Source: Hirundichthys speculiger
Taxonomy: Eukaryota; Chordata; Actinopteri; Beloniformes; Exocoetidae
DNA length: 64,000 bases
Direction of reading: 5' to 3'
Assembly (NCBI GenBank): GCA_018398805.1
Contig: JAGFBZ010001895.1
Span: 3,307,001 to 3,371,000 of the forward strand
The notes beneath the pieces were generated by a model. It worked only from the letters and a program-made list of their open reading frames with translations, ran no database searches and was not told where the DNA came from. Made by a program: the position numbers and the translations under genes. This document shows positions 32,871 to 44,066 of this stretch, piece after piece (position 1 is the first letter of the stretch; each line of letters opens with the position of its first letter).

Positions 32871-35800
32871 TCACTCCTCTTTAGATTTCTGCTCTTTGCG
32901 AGCACGAGAGGCCATCAGCTTGAAGAAGAGCGCAGGCCAGAGTGTACGGAGGTAGATGGCCACGGTGGGCAGAGATCCAGCCAAAACAACGTCTTTGCTT
33001 CTTTGACACACAGCGTTTAAGACCACATGAGCCACCACTCTGGGGTCTTCACCCGATGCTGTGGTTTTATCCAAAACTGAACAAAGTCAACAGACAGCAA
33101 GGACACAAGGAAGTCATTAAACTGAACCAATATAGGAAATTGTTAAACAACCAGTGTTATTTTATTTCCATGTAATATTCAAGATGTATTCTATATCCTC
33201 TTTTGCGCCCTCATGGAAAGCATTCTGAGTTTCATTGAAAATGAAAATTTCAACACACTTTCAAACTACATTTATTGATTTATTTTCAATAAAAAGGAAA
33301 AGAATGTTTGAATGCAACAATTTGTTGCAAGAATGTTGCAACATGTTTCCTAAATTAAACAGTTATTGCCATTTAAGATGGATTACTGAAAATACGAGTT
33401 CATAAATATATTTTCATCATTTCAATATTTTGCTGTTTCAGACTTATCTTATAATGGATTTAGTTCAGTCATTTCTCACAGCTGAAGCACCTTCAGCATC
33501 AATGGCAGCCTAAAGTCATTCTGAGTTTGGATACTGTGTGGAAGGATGCCTCTCCAGTTTTTTCTTGTTATGTTTATATGTGCCTTCTAAAAATGCAAAA
33601 CCTTTTCTCACTCTGAGATGCACCCTGGAAAAGGTTTTCAGTGAAGATTGTGCCCTTTTTTTTTGCATCTATCTTTCACTATGCTAACTTGTCTCACAGC
33701 CTCTTGCAGAGAAACATTCCCACAGAACAACGCCGCCATTACCGTGTTTGACTGAAGGCATGGTATTAATGAGGTGATGCTCAGTGCCTGCTTTCCTCCA
33801 CATGCTTAATAGTTAAATCTTCTTAATAGTTAAAATTTCCTGGGATGGCGGCCCATGTACAGAGGCTATAGTCCTTGATGCAGCCCTCGTGGGTTCGACT
33901 TCCAGCCTGTATGACTCTTCGCTGCATGTCTTCTCCCGTCCTCTCTGCCCCTTTTCTATCTGTCTACGAATAAAGGTCGCTAGGTGCCAAAAAAAATACA
34001 TTAAAAAAAAAAAAAAAAAGTTAAAATTTTCTTGTATCCTTCACCAGATGTGTACCTTGACAAAATCACATGCCTGCAGACAGTTCGCTCTACCCCATGA
34101 CTGTGACACTATCAGGTGTGTGTTTTCTCAGTAATGCCTAATGAATTCAGTTGGCAAAGGCGGACTCAAGTCAAGTTGCAGAAACATCCAAAACACCAGT
34201 GACTCACCAAATCTGTTGTGTCATATCATAAGATCTGAAACACTTATGCAAGCTGCTGTTTAATATTCCTTTTTATTTATATATTTCATCAAGAATTCTA
34301 GAAACTAAATTTCTCTTCATTGCATCAGAAAACTGCGCAGACTGAGACATAATAAATGTGGAAAACTTGAAAAGGTCTGAAAACATTAGTGAGTCATCAA
34401 AAGCATTATACCTATGAAAATGAAAGGTAATTCTTATATGAGTTTACCTCACCTCCATACTTGGAGCCATCTCCAGTGACAGCGTTGAGCGACAGGTTGG
34501 TTTGGATGTACCCAGGACTGATCACCGTCACTGAGATCCCATAGCGGTCGATCTCTGCCCGTAAGCAGTCAAAGTACGCCTGGGTGGCGTGCTTGGAGGC
34601 TGCATCTGTTCACGTTGGAAACAAACAATTTCCATTTAAAATTAATCCTGGGGAAAAAAGGGAAGAAAAGAAAAGAAAAAAAACTCTTCCATTATTTGTA
34701 ATGTCAAATAAAGACAACTTACAAGCAGATCTGTAAGGAATGGCTATCTTCCCTTGTACGCTGCTGATGACTACGATATGGCCACTGCGTCTTTGAACCA
34801 TGTGAGGCAGGAGGGCTGTGAAAGGATGAAGAGACAGAAAGCAGTGACTAGGTTGAACCGTCAGCTGTCAACAATAGTAGCAGTGGGAACTACTTCAGAA
34901 TATTTTTCATCAACTACAGCTCTGTATTCAACACAGTCATCCTGAAACTACTGTTCAACAAAGTGTCTGACCTTGGCCTTCTTACTTCTTACTCCTCACC
35001 GAGATTACACTTTCTAGCAAACCACACAAAGACTATCAGGATTGGATTTCATTTTTCACTCTGAGCACAGCTCACCACAAGGCTGTGTGTTGATCCCACA
35101 CTGAACACATGACTGTACATTAACCCATTCTGCTAACACCACCATAAAATCTGCAAATGATACCACGGTAATTAAACTCATATCAGGAGATGATGAGGCT
35201 GAATACAAGGATGAGGTTCAGAAATTGGTGAGACGTTGATCAGTAATCATTGATTACAGGAAAAACAGAACAGACCCTCAACCGCTATTTATAAATGGTG
35301 ACTGTATGGAAAAGCTCTGGAGCTTCAAATTTCTAGGCGCTGCATTACTGACAACCCCACATGGCCTGTTAACACCTCAGCTGTGATGACAAAGGCTCAG
35401 CAACACACACGCTTCCTGAGACACTCTGGAAAAGGAGTGACCTGAGGGCACAGTCACTGGTAACCTTCTACCGTTCTTCTGCTGGTAGCAGCCCAGTATC
35501 CTGCATCACAGTCTAGTATGATGGCTGGTCAGGAGCAAAAAAAAAAGCTCAGTGGAGGGTAATGAATACAACATTCAGAACTTCAGAGGAACCTCAGTCA
35601 CCATCAGAAACTGCACCCACATAAAAAAAAATCATCTGTTTGAGTTGCTGCCCACTGAGATGAGATATAGATCACTCACAACTCAAGATTAAATCGCAGC
35701 TTTTTCCCTTCCGCAATATGCATTATGAACACTTGAATAAAAAGGATGAATGATTTTCCCTTTGTACTGTTATTACATGCAGCACTGTAATAACTGACAC

Positions 35801-36415
35801 TTTTCATTTGGACTCACTATTTTTTTTCCTATTTATTATGACATGATTTGTAGGGATTAGAGTGAAAATATGTTTATAAAGTATTTTAAACTCGTCACAT
35901 CTTATTAGAGTTATGCAAAAAATGTTAGATTTTTTAAAATGAAACAATGTCATTAAATGCTTTCTGATTCAGAACCTTGTGTAAGAGCAATCGGTCCAAA
36001 GTAATTGGTTTCCATAACATCCCGTTGAACTGAGATGTGGGTGTCCAGTATGTTGCCACGGTAACTGATTCCAGCATTATTAATGAGGACATCCACTTGT
36101 CCGTAACACTTCAGGATCTCCTCTGCAGCTCTGCCCACTGTGTCTGCATTCGCCAGGTCAAAGACAACCGTGCTGGGGGTGAAAGTCTGTTGGATGAGTA
36201 AAATAGAGCAGTTATCTTCTGTCCTCATTCATTTCCAAATCTTTAAGTCTGTAATGTTAGATGTTAGGTACTGGTTTTCAGCAGAGTGTAGAAATGTGAA
36301 TGTTTCACAGCAGCTTTACTTGTTAAGTGAGGAGATATACGTTATAAATTTAAAATGTATTATTGGAAAACAAAAACAAAGCTGCCAGAGAGTCGTGGCC
36401 TATGAATGTATCTAC

Positions 36416-36457
<42 letters not shown>

Positions 36458-36927
36458 CATGCCTGCTGCTGTGGGTCTGTTGAACTCGCTGAAAGCTCCT
36501 GGACCACCTGTTGCAGACGGGCTGCATCTCTTCCACACAGCACAAGCCGAGCACCAGCAGCATGGAAGACTCGTGCACACTCTACAACACAACACAAAAT
36601 ACACCATTCAGTACTGGAAAATATCAAAACTTGGCTTTAGCGCCTTGGATGGAGGAGATATAAACCACATATTATCACTCTCTTACCCATCTGAAATGAA
36701 GTCCATAAAAAAAAAAAAAAAAAAAAAATCAAGATGTAAGCTCGAGTAAAATAGAAATGAATGGAAGGCCAACCTTTTCCAAGTCCAGAGCTGGCCCCTG
36801 TGATGACCACGACTGCACCTTGAACAGAAACTCCTTTTCTGAGGCGGACAAGTATCCGGTAGAGCAGCAAGACTCCCACACTTGTTAAAATCAGTGGAAG
36901 CATTCCTCCTCCCATGATACGCTCCAT
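32871..36927 (-). CDS. dhrs7b: dhrs7b, six coding exons, intact
   Basis: DHRS7B (PexRAP) is a membrane-bound short-chain dehydrogenase that carries out the NADPH-dependent acyl/alkyl-DHAP reduction step of ether-lipid synthesis at peroxisomes and ER. Exons: 36774-36927, 36463-36581, 35976-36186, 34723-34815, 34453-34605, 32871-33076, encoding 311 residues, close to the human length. An N-terminal hydrophobic anchor (about residues 9-24) precedes TGASSGLG at 43-50 (cofactor loop). NNAG is at 127-130, the catalytic serine at about 180 (VISSVQGK), and YAASK at 193-197 supplies Tyr and Lys; PGYIQTNL follows. The end [11 protein letters not shown] resembles the family. Exon 2 ends in phase 0 only if the donor is GC (CAG followed by GCATGT), nine bases before a GT microsatellite. 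Introns 3 and 5 contain mobile DNA. Confidence 0.95.
33440..33800. mobile_element. degenerate DNA-transposon remnant in dhrs7b intron 5
   Basis: The stretch, with 'cccacagaacaacgccgcca' and 'gaggtgatgctcagtgcctg', resembles sequence I associate with fish DNA transposons read in reverse. It has no intact open frame and no visible ends, so class and limits are uncertain. Confidence 0.4.
33839..34018 (+). mobile_element. tRNA-derived SINE, copy 3, 5'-truncated
   Basis: It begins in the 'ggcggcccatgtacagaggc' section, has a B-box-like GGGTTCGACTTCC and ends with AATAAAGGTCGCTAGGTGCC and poly-A. The flanking direct repeat is AGTTAAAATTT (33828-33838 and 34019-34029). The A-box head is absent. Confidence 0.83.
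34870..35700 (+). mobile_element. non-LTR retrotransposon reverse-transcriptase remnant in dhrs7b intron 3
   Basis: Conceptual fragments in shifting frames recall the C-terminal half of a fish LINE reverse transcriptase: an [15 protein letters not shown] start, 'SPQGCVL'-like and '[11 protein letters not shown]'-like blocks, then IDYRK and a WSFKFLG-like block. Many stops and frame changes make it a dead copy. It lies opposite to dhrs7b. I cannot choose between Rex1-like and other LINE families. Confidence 0.6.
36418..36454. repeat. (GT)n microsatellite abutting the dhrs7b exon 2 donor
   Basis: About 18 GT units on the plus strand (CA on the gene strand). The tract begins only nine bases after the exon 2 splice donor. 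Confidence 0.95.
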
Positions 36928-37564
36928 GTCTGCCGCTCACTCTGTTCCAAACAAACTACCTACAGTCACAAAACCAAATTAATCTACTAAAACAGTTTTC
37001 CAGTATTAAATTATTCCCCATTTTTATAAATATAACATCTAAATCCAGAGGTTTGCATGAGTAACCCTCTTTGTAATGGGTAATTTTACATGAGTAAGCC
37101 TCTGGACTCTATCCACTTAGCAGGAAAATTATATAACAAACACATTTTTTGGCAACTGAATTCATCATGAATCATTTTACTGTGGAACTAATAGTTTAGA
37201 CTGGCCTTCAAGGAAGGAAGATGTCATAATGAGTGTATAGTTAAGCCCAGCAACTCTGGCATACAGTTATTAGGACTCAAGGACTCAGTTATTAGGACTC
37301 AAAAACAGCTATTCCCAAATCATACAATGTATTTTCTCTCAATTTTCTCTTTATAGTGACTGTGCTTCCACATCTATTTGTCTCAAAAATGTGCACAAAA
37401 TTGGCTCCTAACTCTTCTCATTGACGTGAAACATCACAAAATCTATGACTTTTAACACATATACAGGTGTTTGCTGTATTTACTTTCAAAGCATTAACTG
37501 TAGTATTCACACAGGGTATAACCTGACACTAAATTACATTACAGCTTTTTTGTTTCAAAAATAG

Positions 37565-38330
37565 TATAAAATGTATATAAAAACAGAAGACAGTGATTTG
37601 GAAATCTCATAAACTCATATTTTATTCCCAATAGAACATAAAAAAACATATGAGATATTGAAACTGAGACATATTACCATTTTATTGGAAAATATTATCT
37701 CATTTTGACTTTGATGGCAGCAACACATTTCAAAAAATGTTGGAACAGGGGCAACAAAAGGCTGGAAAAGTAATTGGCGCAAATCAAAAACAATTGGAGG
37801 AGTATTTGATAACTAATTAGGTTAACTGGCAACTGATGAGTAACATGACTGGAAAAAAAGAAACATTTCAGACTCTCAGATGGAAAGATGATAAGAGAAT
37901 CACCAATCTACGACATGAACTGCATCTAAAAATTGTGAAACAATTTCAGATGTAAAGTTGTCCCTCGATGTAAAATTGTAAAGACTTTGAAGATTCCACC
38001 TTCTACTGGACACAATATCACCAAACGATTCAGAGAATCAGGAGGAGTGTCAGAGGAGAAAGACCAAAGGTCAAAACTGGATGTGCATGATCTTTGGGCC
38101 CCCAGGGGACACTGCATTAAAAATAGACATGATTCTCTACTGGACATCATTGCATGGGAAGCCTAATGTGAACACAATCCAGAAATGCCACCATCTTCTC
38201 TGGACCAAAGCTACTCTAAAATAGTCTGAGACAAAATGGACAACTGTTCTGTGGTCTGATGAAGAAAAATTACGCTTTACAATGCCCCAACTTTTTTGAA
38301 ATACGGTAAATGTATGATAAATGCTTTCAC
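37565..38330 (+). mobile_element. internally deleted Tc1/mariner-type element remnant
   Basis: The left part carries 'atatgagatattgaaactga'-type sequence typical of a fish DNA transposon. The right part translates around 38227-38280 to WTTVLWSDEEKL, which resembles the LWSDE catalytic-region motif of Tc1/mariner transposases. Most of the transposase is missing or frame-shifted. It would sit in the 5' UTR intron of dhrs7b if the exon at 38851-38980 is real. Confidence 0.55.
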
Positions 38331-38850
38331 ATTTGCATGTAAACCTGGTCCTAGTACACATTCAACAGCTCAGAAAAAATAGGAAAATGAAACTTGTCAT
38401 ATAACCAATACTGAAATTCTTGCTTCTTTGAGTATTTGTTTTATAATCTTGTGTTTCTTGTTGTAGCTATAAATGTTGTGAGGAGGCATACTTTGATCAT
38501 AATTTTCACACATCACTTTGATGCATAAATCTGCATAAAATGATCAGTTCAAATCTGTATGGTTTTAAGGCACTTTGAAAATAAAAACGTTTGAGAATCA
38601 AAGTCATCAGTAAGCAAATCCATGTCAATTATGGTAAAAATAAGCAGCCAGCTCAGTAAAATATGTCAAAACATGAAACATAACAGAATTGTGGGATTAC
38701 ATCTCTGACTTATACTAGTTTGCTCTGCACGTGCAGGTATGTTATGACATATATGGCTAATGGCGCTAATGCTAAAGTTGACTAGCATTGCAAAGTAAAC
38801 GATGACAATTTATAGAAATATGCTTCTTATAAACCATTTACAGTGCTCAC

Positions 38851-38980
38851 CTGGATGTTTGTTCTGTTGTATAGAGAAGCTGTATTTACTGATGAAAAAT
38901 ATTAGTTCCGGTGACCGACGTAGAGAACGTGCAACCAACCACATTTCTCAAAAGTACCCATACCACTTTTGTCATACCCG
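38851..38980 (-). other. possible non-coding first exon of dhrs7b
   Basis: On the minus strand CATCCAG is followed by GTGAGC, a strong donor with its last exonic base at 38851. A matching acceptor (CTGTAG) lies about 33 bases upstream of the dhrs7b start codon. A ZNF143-like GCATTGTGGGAGTTG stretch (38986-39000) lies just upstream, as at many housekeeping promoters. The 5' end at 38980 is a guess. Confidence 0.35.
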
Positions 38981-39309
38981 CAAGGCATTGTGGGAGTTGG
39001 CGTTCTGTACCACCCCCAACTATCCTGTAACTTGCCGAATATACATATACCGTTTCATTTTTGTATTGGGCTTTATTTTGGGGGATTTACTTGGGTGTTC
39101 TCTTTGTACGACAATTTAGACAAGGCTTACGATCATAGAATGGCCTTTCGATTAACAGTCACTTGAGAAGATTCATCCTAATAATAATATACGTGATAGC
39201 TGGAACATACAAACACTCGATATGAGTGTAGCCTCTGGAAATTAAATAGCAGCTGAGATGTTTACATAATGTTTGCATAAAAGTGTTTTATTTATTCAAA
39301 TTTTAAAAC

Positions 39310-39345
39310 GGGGGGGGGGGGGGGGGGGGGGGGGTGGGGGGGGGT

Positions 39346-39377
<32 letters not shown>
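39310..39377. repeat. 68-base poly-G tract
   Basis: Sixty-six G interrupted by two T. Such a tract can form quadruplexes and is hard to sequence, so its length is unreliable. Confidence 0.95.
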
Positions 39378-39379
<2 letters not shown>

Positions 39380-39854
39380 TTAACACTTTACATAACTGCA
39401 TGCCCGGTTTTCCACTTCCAGCAGCCAACGCACAAGCTGAGCCTGAAACTTCAGTCTGTCAGTGTGAAGAAAGCAGGGAAGCCATTTATGCACGTTTTAT
39501 ACTCTCCAGCCATCAAGCTTTTTACTAGTCTTGAATACTTTTGTACACTGTGCAATTATTTGGAAAATCTTTTTTGACTTTTATGAGCACCCCTCTCAAC
39601 CAAAACGAAGACACATGGTTATAAATTTCAAGGGTGACCAATGTCAGCAGCTGGATGTTTTATAATTTTTTTTATTACTATTATAAAACATGTTTTATTC
39701 TGTTAGTAGGATATTTCTGACAGATTATAGAGGTACAAATTTCTTATAATGACAGCTGTTAGCTTTCACTATGCACTGCAATGATTTTCCATTAGCTTTA
39801 AACAAATTGAGATGAATGTTAATCCCATTTCTTCCAACAATTAACATTTATATA

Positions 39855-40972
39855 TACTCACCACCACTCTTTTAGGTCCACCTGTCCAACTGCTCGTTAA
39901 CACAAATTTCTAATCAGCCAATCACATGGCAGCAACTCAATGCATTTAGGCATGTAGACATCTGCTGCAGTTCAAACCAGCATCACTATGAGGAAAAAAG
40001 GTGATTTAAGTGACTTTGAACGAGGCATGGTTGGTTGTTGGTGCCATATGGGTGGTCTGAGTATTCCAGAAACTGCTGATCTACTGGGATTTTTATGCAC
40101 AACTAGGGTTTACAGAGAATGGTCCGAAAAATAAAATATCCAGTGAGCGGCAGTTCTGTGGGTGCAAATGCCTTGTTAATGCCAGAGGTCAAATCATCAC
40201 TCATTACAATCGAGGTATGCAGAAGAGCATCTCTGCACGCACAAGATGTGGAACCTTGAGGTGGACGGGCTACAGCAGCAGCAGACCACACCATGTACCA
40301 CTGCTGTCAGCTAAGAACAGGAAACTGAGGCTACAATCCACACAGGCTCACCAAAACTGGACAATAGATGATTGGAAAAACGTTGACTGGTCTGATGAGT
40401 CTCTGCTGCATCATTTGGATGGTAGGGTCAGAATTTGGTGACATGAAAAAGCATGGATCCATCCTGCCTTGTATTAACAGTACAGGCTGCTGCTGCTGGT
40501 GTAATGGTGGGGGATATTTTCCAGCCACACTCTGGGCCCATTAGTACCAACTGAGCATCCTGTCAACGCCACAGCCTACCTGATTATTGTTGCTGACCAT
40601 CTCCATCCCTTTATGACCACAGTGTACCCATCTTCTGATGGCTACTTCCAGCAGGATAACGCACCATGTCATAAAGCAGGAATAATCTTAGACTGGTTTC
40701 TTGAACATGACTATGAGTTCACTGGACTCAAATGGCCTCCAGTCACCAGATCTCAATCCAATGGAGCAGCTTTGGGATCTGGTGGAACAGATTTGCATCA
40801 TGGATGCACAGCTGACAAATCTGCAGCAACTGGTGATGCTATCATGTCAATATAGACCAAACTCTCTGAGGAATGTTTCCAGTACCTTGTTGAATTTATG
40901 CCATGAAGGATTAAAGCAGTTCTGAAGGCAAGGGGATCCAACCTGGTATCAGCAAAGTGGCCGGTGAGTGTA
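39855..40972 (+). mobile_element. Tc1-like DNA transposon, full-length but decayed
   Basis: The left end TACTCACCACCACTCTTTTAGG and the right end, which reads inward as TACACTCACCGGCCACTTTG, are eroded versions of one terminal inverted repeat of a common fish Tc1 family. Length is about 1.1 kb, right for one transposase gene. The insertion is between dhrs7b and tmem11. Confidence 0.8.
39988..40925 (+). pseudogene. Tc1 transposase pseudogene
   Basis: The start MRKKGDLSDFERGMV is followed by a helix-turn-helix region (GLSIPETADLLGF). After an in-frame stop and frame changes come NWTIDDWKNVDWSDESLL (the catalytic DDE region with WSDES), QDNAPCHKA and LNPMEQLWDLVEQ. Several stops and shifts rule out a functional protein. 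Confidence 0.85.
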
Positions 40973-41855
40973 AAAACTACCTTTAATTTAGTCCCTGTAA
41001 CATGACTGCTGTCACTGAGGACTCCACAAATTCACATCTGGATTGCATTTTATTTTCCAGCTGTTATAAATTTTTTGTATTATCACAACACATCCTTCAT
41101 TTCATCTTTAGGCATTTTTTCCCCATCATTGATGGAGAAACAAACTATAAAGAATATTGCAATTATAAGTGTATTACCTGTCGCATCAAACAATCTGTAC
41201 AAGTAGATTGTCTTTAATACAATACACATTTAAAAGACACAGAGCCACAAGACTGTCTCATATAAACATACATGGACTCATTAAAGCCAGACTTTCGAAC
41301 TTAAATCACAGTCTCAAACTTTTCATTCTTTTCTGAATGTCCCGTTGAATCCATTCAATGTAAAAGTTAAATAAAATACCGAAAAGCGAGTTTGAAATAG
41401 CCTAATGTTTAATGAAACAATGATGTACTGATCAGCAAGAAAGGGGTACAGTAAAACTACAAGGCAAAGGGGAAAGAGTGTGGTACACAAAACATGTTTG
41501 TCCCATTTCAACTCCAATACAATTAGTCCATAGGAACTGCTGCCATATCCTTTTGCACTAGCTTGTGTGTCGGGGGTGCAAGTGGAGAGAGCAGGGAAGG
41601 AGGCGCAAGAGTACTATGGAGATAAGTTTTCTATTGTCATATAGAACAAAAGGGGAAAAAACAATTCCTTCTAGTTTTAACTATAACCCTCTGATCAAAG
41701 TTCAACATGGAAGCGCCCTCCACACGTGGGGATATCCACTGGGCCTGATCTCGACTTCCATTTTTCTTATTCTGGGGGTGTGTAGGTTCTGTTTTTTTTT
41801 TTTTGTTTGTTTGTTTTCTTTTTTATTGTTGGTTCTTAAATCCTCTTCAGTGCAC

Positions 41856-43943
41856 TCATACCGCATAGAGTTCATAGATCTTCTTGGCACAATATGCCAG
41901 GGCAGCTAGTGCTATCGTGTTATGGAGTCTCTTTCTGTGGATGTCATCCCTGCGTACCAACACCACGGGCGTCGAGGAGGTCAGTGTATGCAGTGGCAGC
42001 CGCGAGAGTTTTTGGCTGTCATATTCCACCTGGTATTTGCAGCAGGGATCGAACTGCCACGAAATCCCATAGAGGGCAGCACAGGCCACACTGAGAGCAC
42101 CAGCGGGTAACGCCACATAACGCGAGTATTCGACGGGCAGTGAAAGTGGAGTCAGGAGGCACGCAGCGCCGCATAACACAGCCGTCTTGTGCAGGCAGTT
42201 TCCCACTGTAATCCAACGGGCCGTCTCATCTCCGATTCGTGTGGGCTCAATGACAATGTATTTATACTGGGCCTCCAACGCCTGCTCCAGCTCATACTCA
42301 AACTGGTCTTGCGCATTCTCCCCATTGTAGATTTCGTGCACAATGTAACAGTCTGACGCTGCCATCACTCCCCTGTACCAAGGAAGAGGAAAGAAAAAGA
42401 GAATAAAGAGATTATAGAAAACAAAATAAAAAGAAATATCTAATACTTTATGTCATATCTAATTCAGCTTAAGACGTTATTGCTGCTTTAGACATTAGTC
42501 TGTTGTTGCTCATACAGTACCTTAACACCCTTATTTTATCATGTGACTATTAATTCGAAGATTCTATTAGTCTTAAGGCATCTCGTTCTGTTATTTAATT
42601 TCATGTTAACTGAATTAAAAAAATTAAAAAACAGTTTTCTTATTTTATTCTCAAATATTCAACTAATTACATTTCAATGAATGTGTGCTGACATCAATAC
42701 AAATAAAAAACCTAAAGGGGAAACACCAAAATGCTGGATTGGGGGCATTTTGGTTATAAACAAACCACCTTTATCACTAACCTGAAAGCACATACATATA
42801 TAAATACCACAGATGATGTCATATCTCCCAAGTGAAGTCTACTTAAATGGGAAACAGAAATGAAATAACTTCAACAGCTCCACCTAAAGTTGATAATACA
42901 TTAATCATTAACCTAAAAATAATGGCACGAACTTAAAAAGGGAAGTTTAAAAACACCATCATTTTTATATGGCAATAATCAACTAAAATTTCATAATGAT
43001 GTCAACTCAACTGAAAACTTTTGGCACCACAATAAGTTTGCCTCTTGACTTCTTTACTCTGAACCACAACTATTAAATACTAATAGATATACAAAGGTCA
43101 GTCAGTTTTTGTTTCAAGTATTGCTCATTTATTGACGATATTTCTTAAAAAAAAAATACACGCCTGTAAAATAAGTTTCTAAGTAAATATATGTAAGTAA
43201 ATAAGTAAATACATTAACAAGCTATGGATCAGTGTGGGGACACTGGGCGCCTCTGTACATTAATAAAATAGAATAAAGTACATCTAATCTTATCTTAAAT
43301 TAAGAGCTAACGATCCCATCGACGACACAGATAAAACTTATTCCGCTTCAGTGACAGCGCAGTTCTGGTATTGGGAATTTTAGGGGCCGTGGGGAAAAAA
43401 AATCTGTTTCTGCAAGCCGAGGCCATGGTGTATGCGGTAAACATAGGAGCTAACTCGTTTGAACGCTGTGGAGTTGGAGGACTGAAGTTCAGGACCGTTT
43501 TACTTTTAGATAATTTCACAAACTCAGCGCGCGTCTCTTGTAGCTGAAGCAGATGTATCCATAAAAAAAAAAACCACGGCAAAACATCACCAGTGTTCAC
43601 AGCAAGGCGCGGGAAAGTGAACTTTTCCCCCCCACACACAGTTAGCGGTCAGTGTGAAATACAGAAAAACACCACCTGAGCACCGAGTTTGTTTCCCTGC
43701 TAGCACCAGTTAGCCGTACACGCTAGCCTGCTAACCTCAGCTAACCACGGGGCAAAACTCAAACTTCTTCTGTTGGCAGTGATCCTGGATTCCTAAGTGA
43801 TGAGCATTTTCAGAAACTGTCGCGTGGTGACATTGCCAAAATGGTGTATCCTCAAAAAATGCTTTTGCTTAAAGGCTAAATTGTGGAGTAACTGACCTCT
43901 CCCTGCTTACTGGGACACCGCGCCTCCTTCCCAGCGACGCCAT
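41856..43943 (-). CDS. tmem11: tmem11, two coding exons, intact
   Basis: TMEM11 (Drosophila PMI) is a mitochondrial inner-membrane protein that shapes cristae and associates with the MICOS complex. Exons 43897-43943 and 41856-42372 join in phase 2 to encode 187 residues, close to human. Exon 1 gives MASLGRRRGVPVSRER, matching the basic start of the family. Exon 2 has SDCYIVHEIYNGENAQDQFE, YIVIEPTRIGDETARW and two hydrophobic segments (about residues 78-95 and 101-120). It ends with STPVVLVRRDD and KKIYELYAV. An internal ATG at 42363-42365 could start a shorter form, but exon 1 fits the family better. The gene runs in the same direction as dhrs7b and natd1. Confidence 0.96.
42373..43896 (-). 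other. tmem11 intron
   Basis: Intron of 1.5 kb with donor GTCAGT and acceptor TACAG. A 110-codon open frame at 43307-43639 has no recognised family and is probably chance. The sequence is AT-rich with no clear repeat. Confidence 0.7.
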
Positions 43944-43988
43944 GTTGGAGATAGCACTGTGATTGCAGATGACGTTTGATAGCGCTTA

Positions 43989-44066
43989 GCATTTTGGGTA
44001 ATATAGTATGCACATACGTTTAGTTTATCAGTAGAGCTCGTATACGGACTACTATTCCCATGGTGC
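43989..44066. promoter_or_regulatory. two opposed ZNF143/STAF-like motifs upstream of tmem11
   Basis: GCATTTTGGGTAATATAGT (43989-44007) and ACTACTATTCCCATGGTGC (44048-44066) both resemble the ZNF143 consensus ACTACAATTCCCAGAATGC, on opposite strands. They lie 46-123 bp upstream of the tmem11 start codon, the usual place for this factor at housekeeping and nuclear-encoded mitochondrial promoters. Binding is inferred. Confidence 0.5.

Larger units (their letters stand above)
36928..41855. other. dhrs7b 5' region and intergenic DNA up to tmem11
   Basis: No protein-coding host gene is visible. The block contains an internally deleted Tc1/mariner-type remnant, a probable dhrs7b non-coding first exon, a 68-base G tract and a second Tc1-type pseudogene. 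DNA to the right of 40975 is probably the tmem11 3' UTR plus spacer. Confidence 0.55.

Noticed and set aside
37260..37305. Short tandem duplication of 'agttattaggactcaa'
   Set aside because: Only two imperfect units; too small to interpret beyond replication slippage.
39334..39528. Open frames beginning with poly-Gly
   Set aside because: They are translations of the poly-G tract and not genes.
43307..43639. 110-codon minus-strand open frame in the tmem11 intron
   Set aside because: No domain, no splice sites in phase with tmem11, and low-complexity stretches; probably chance.
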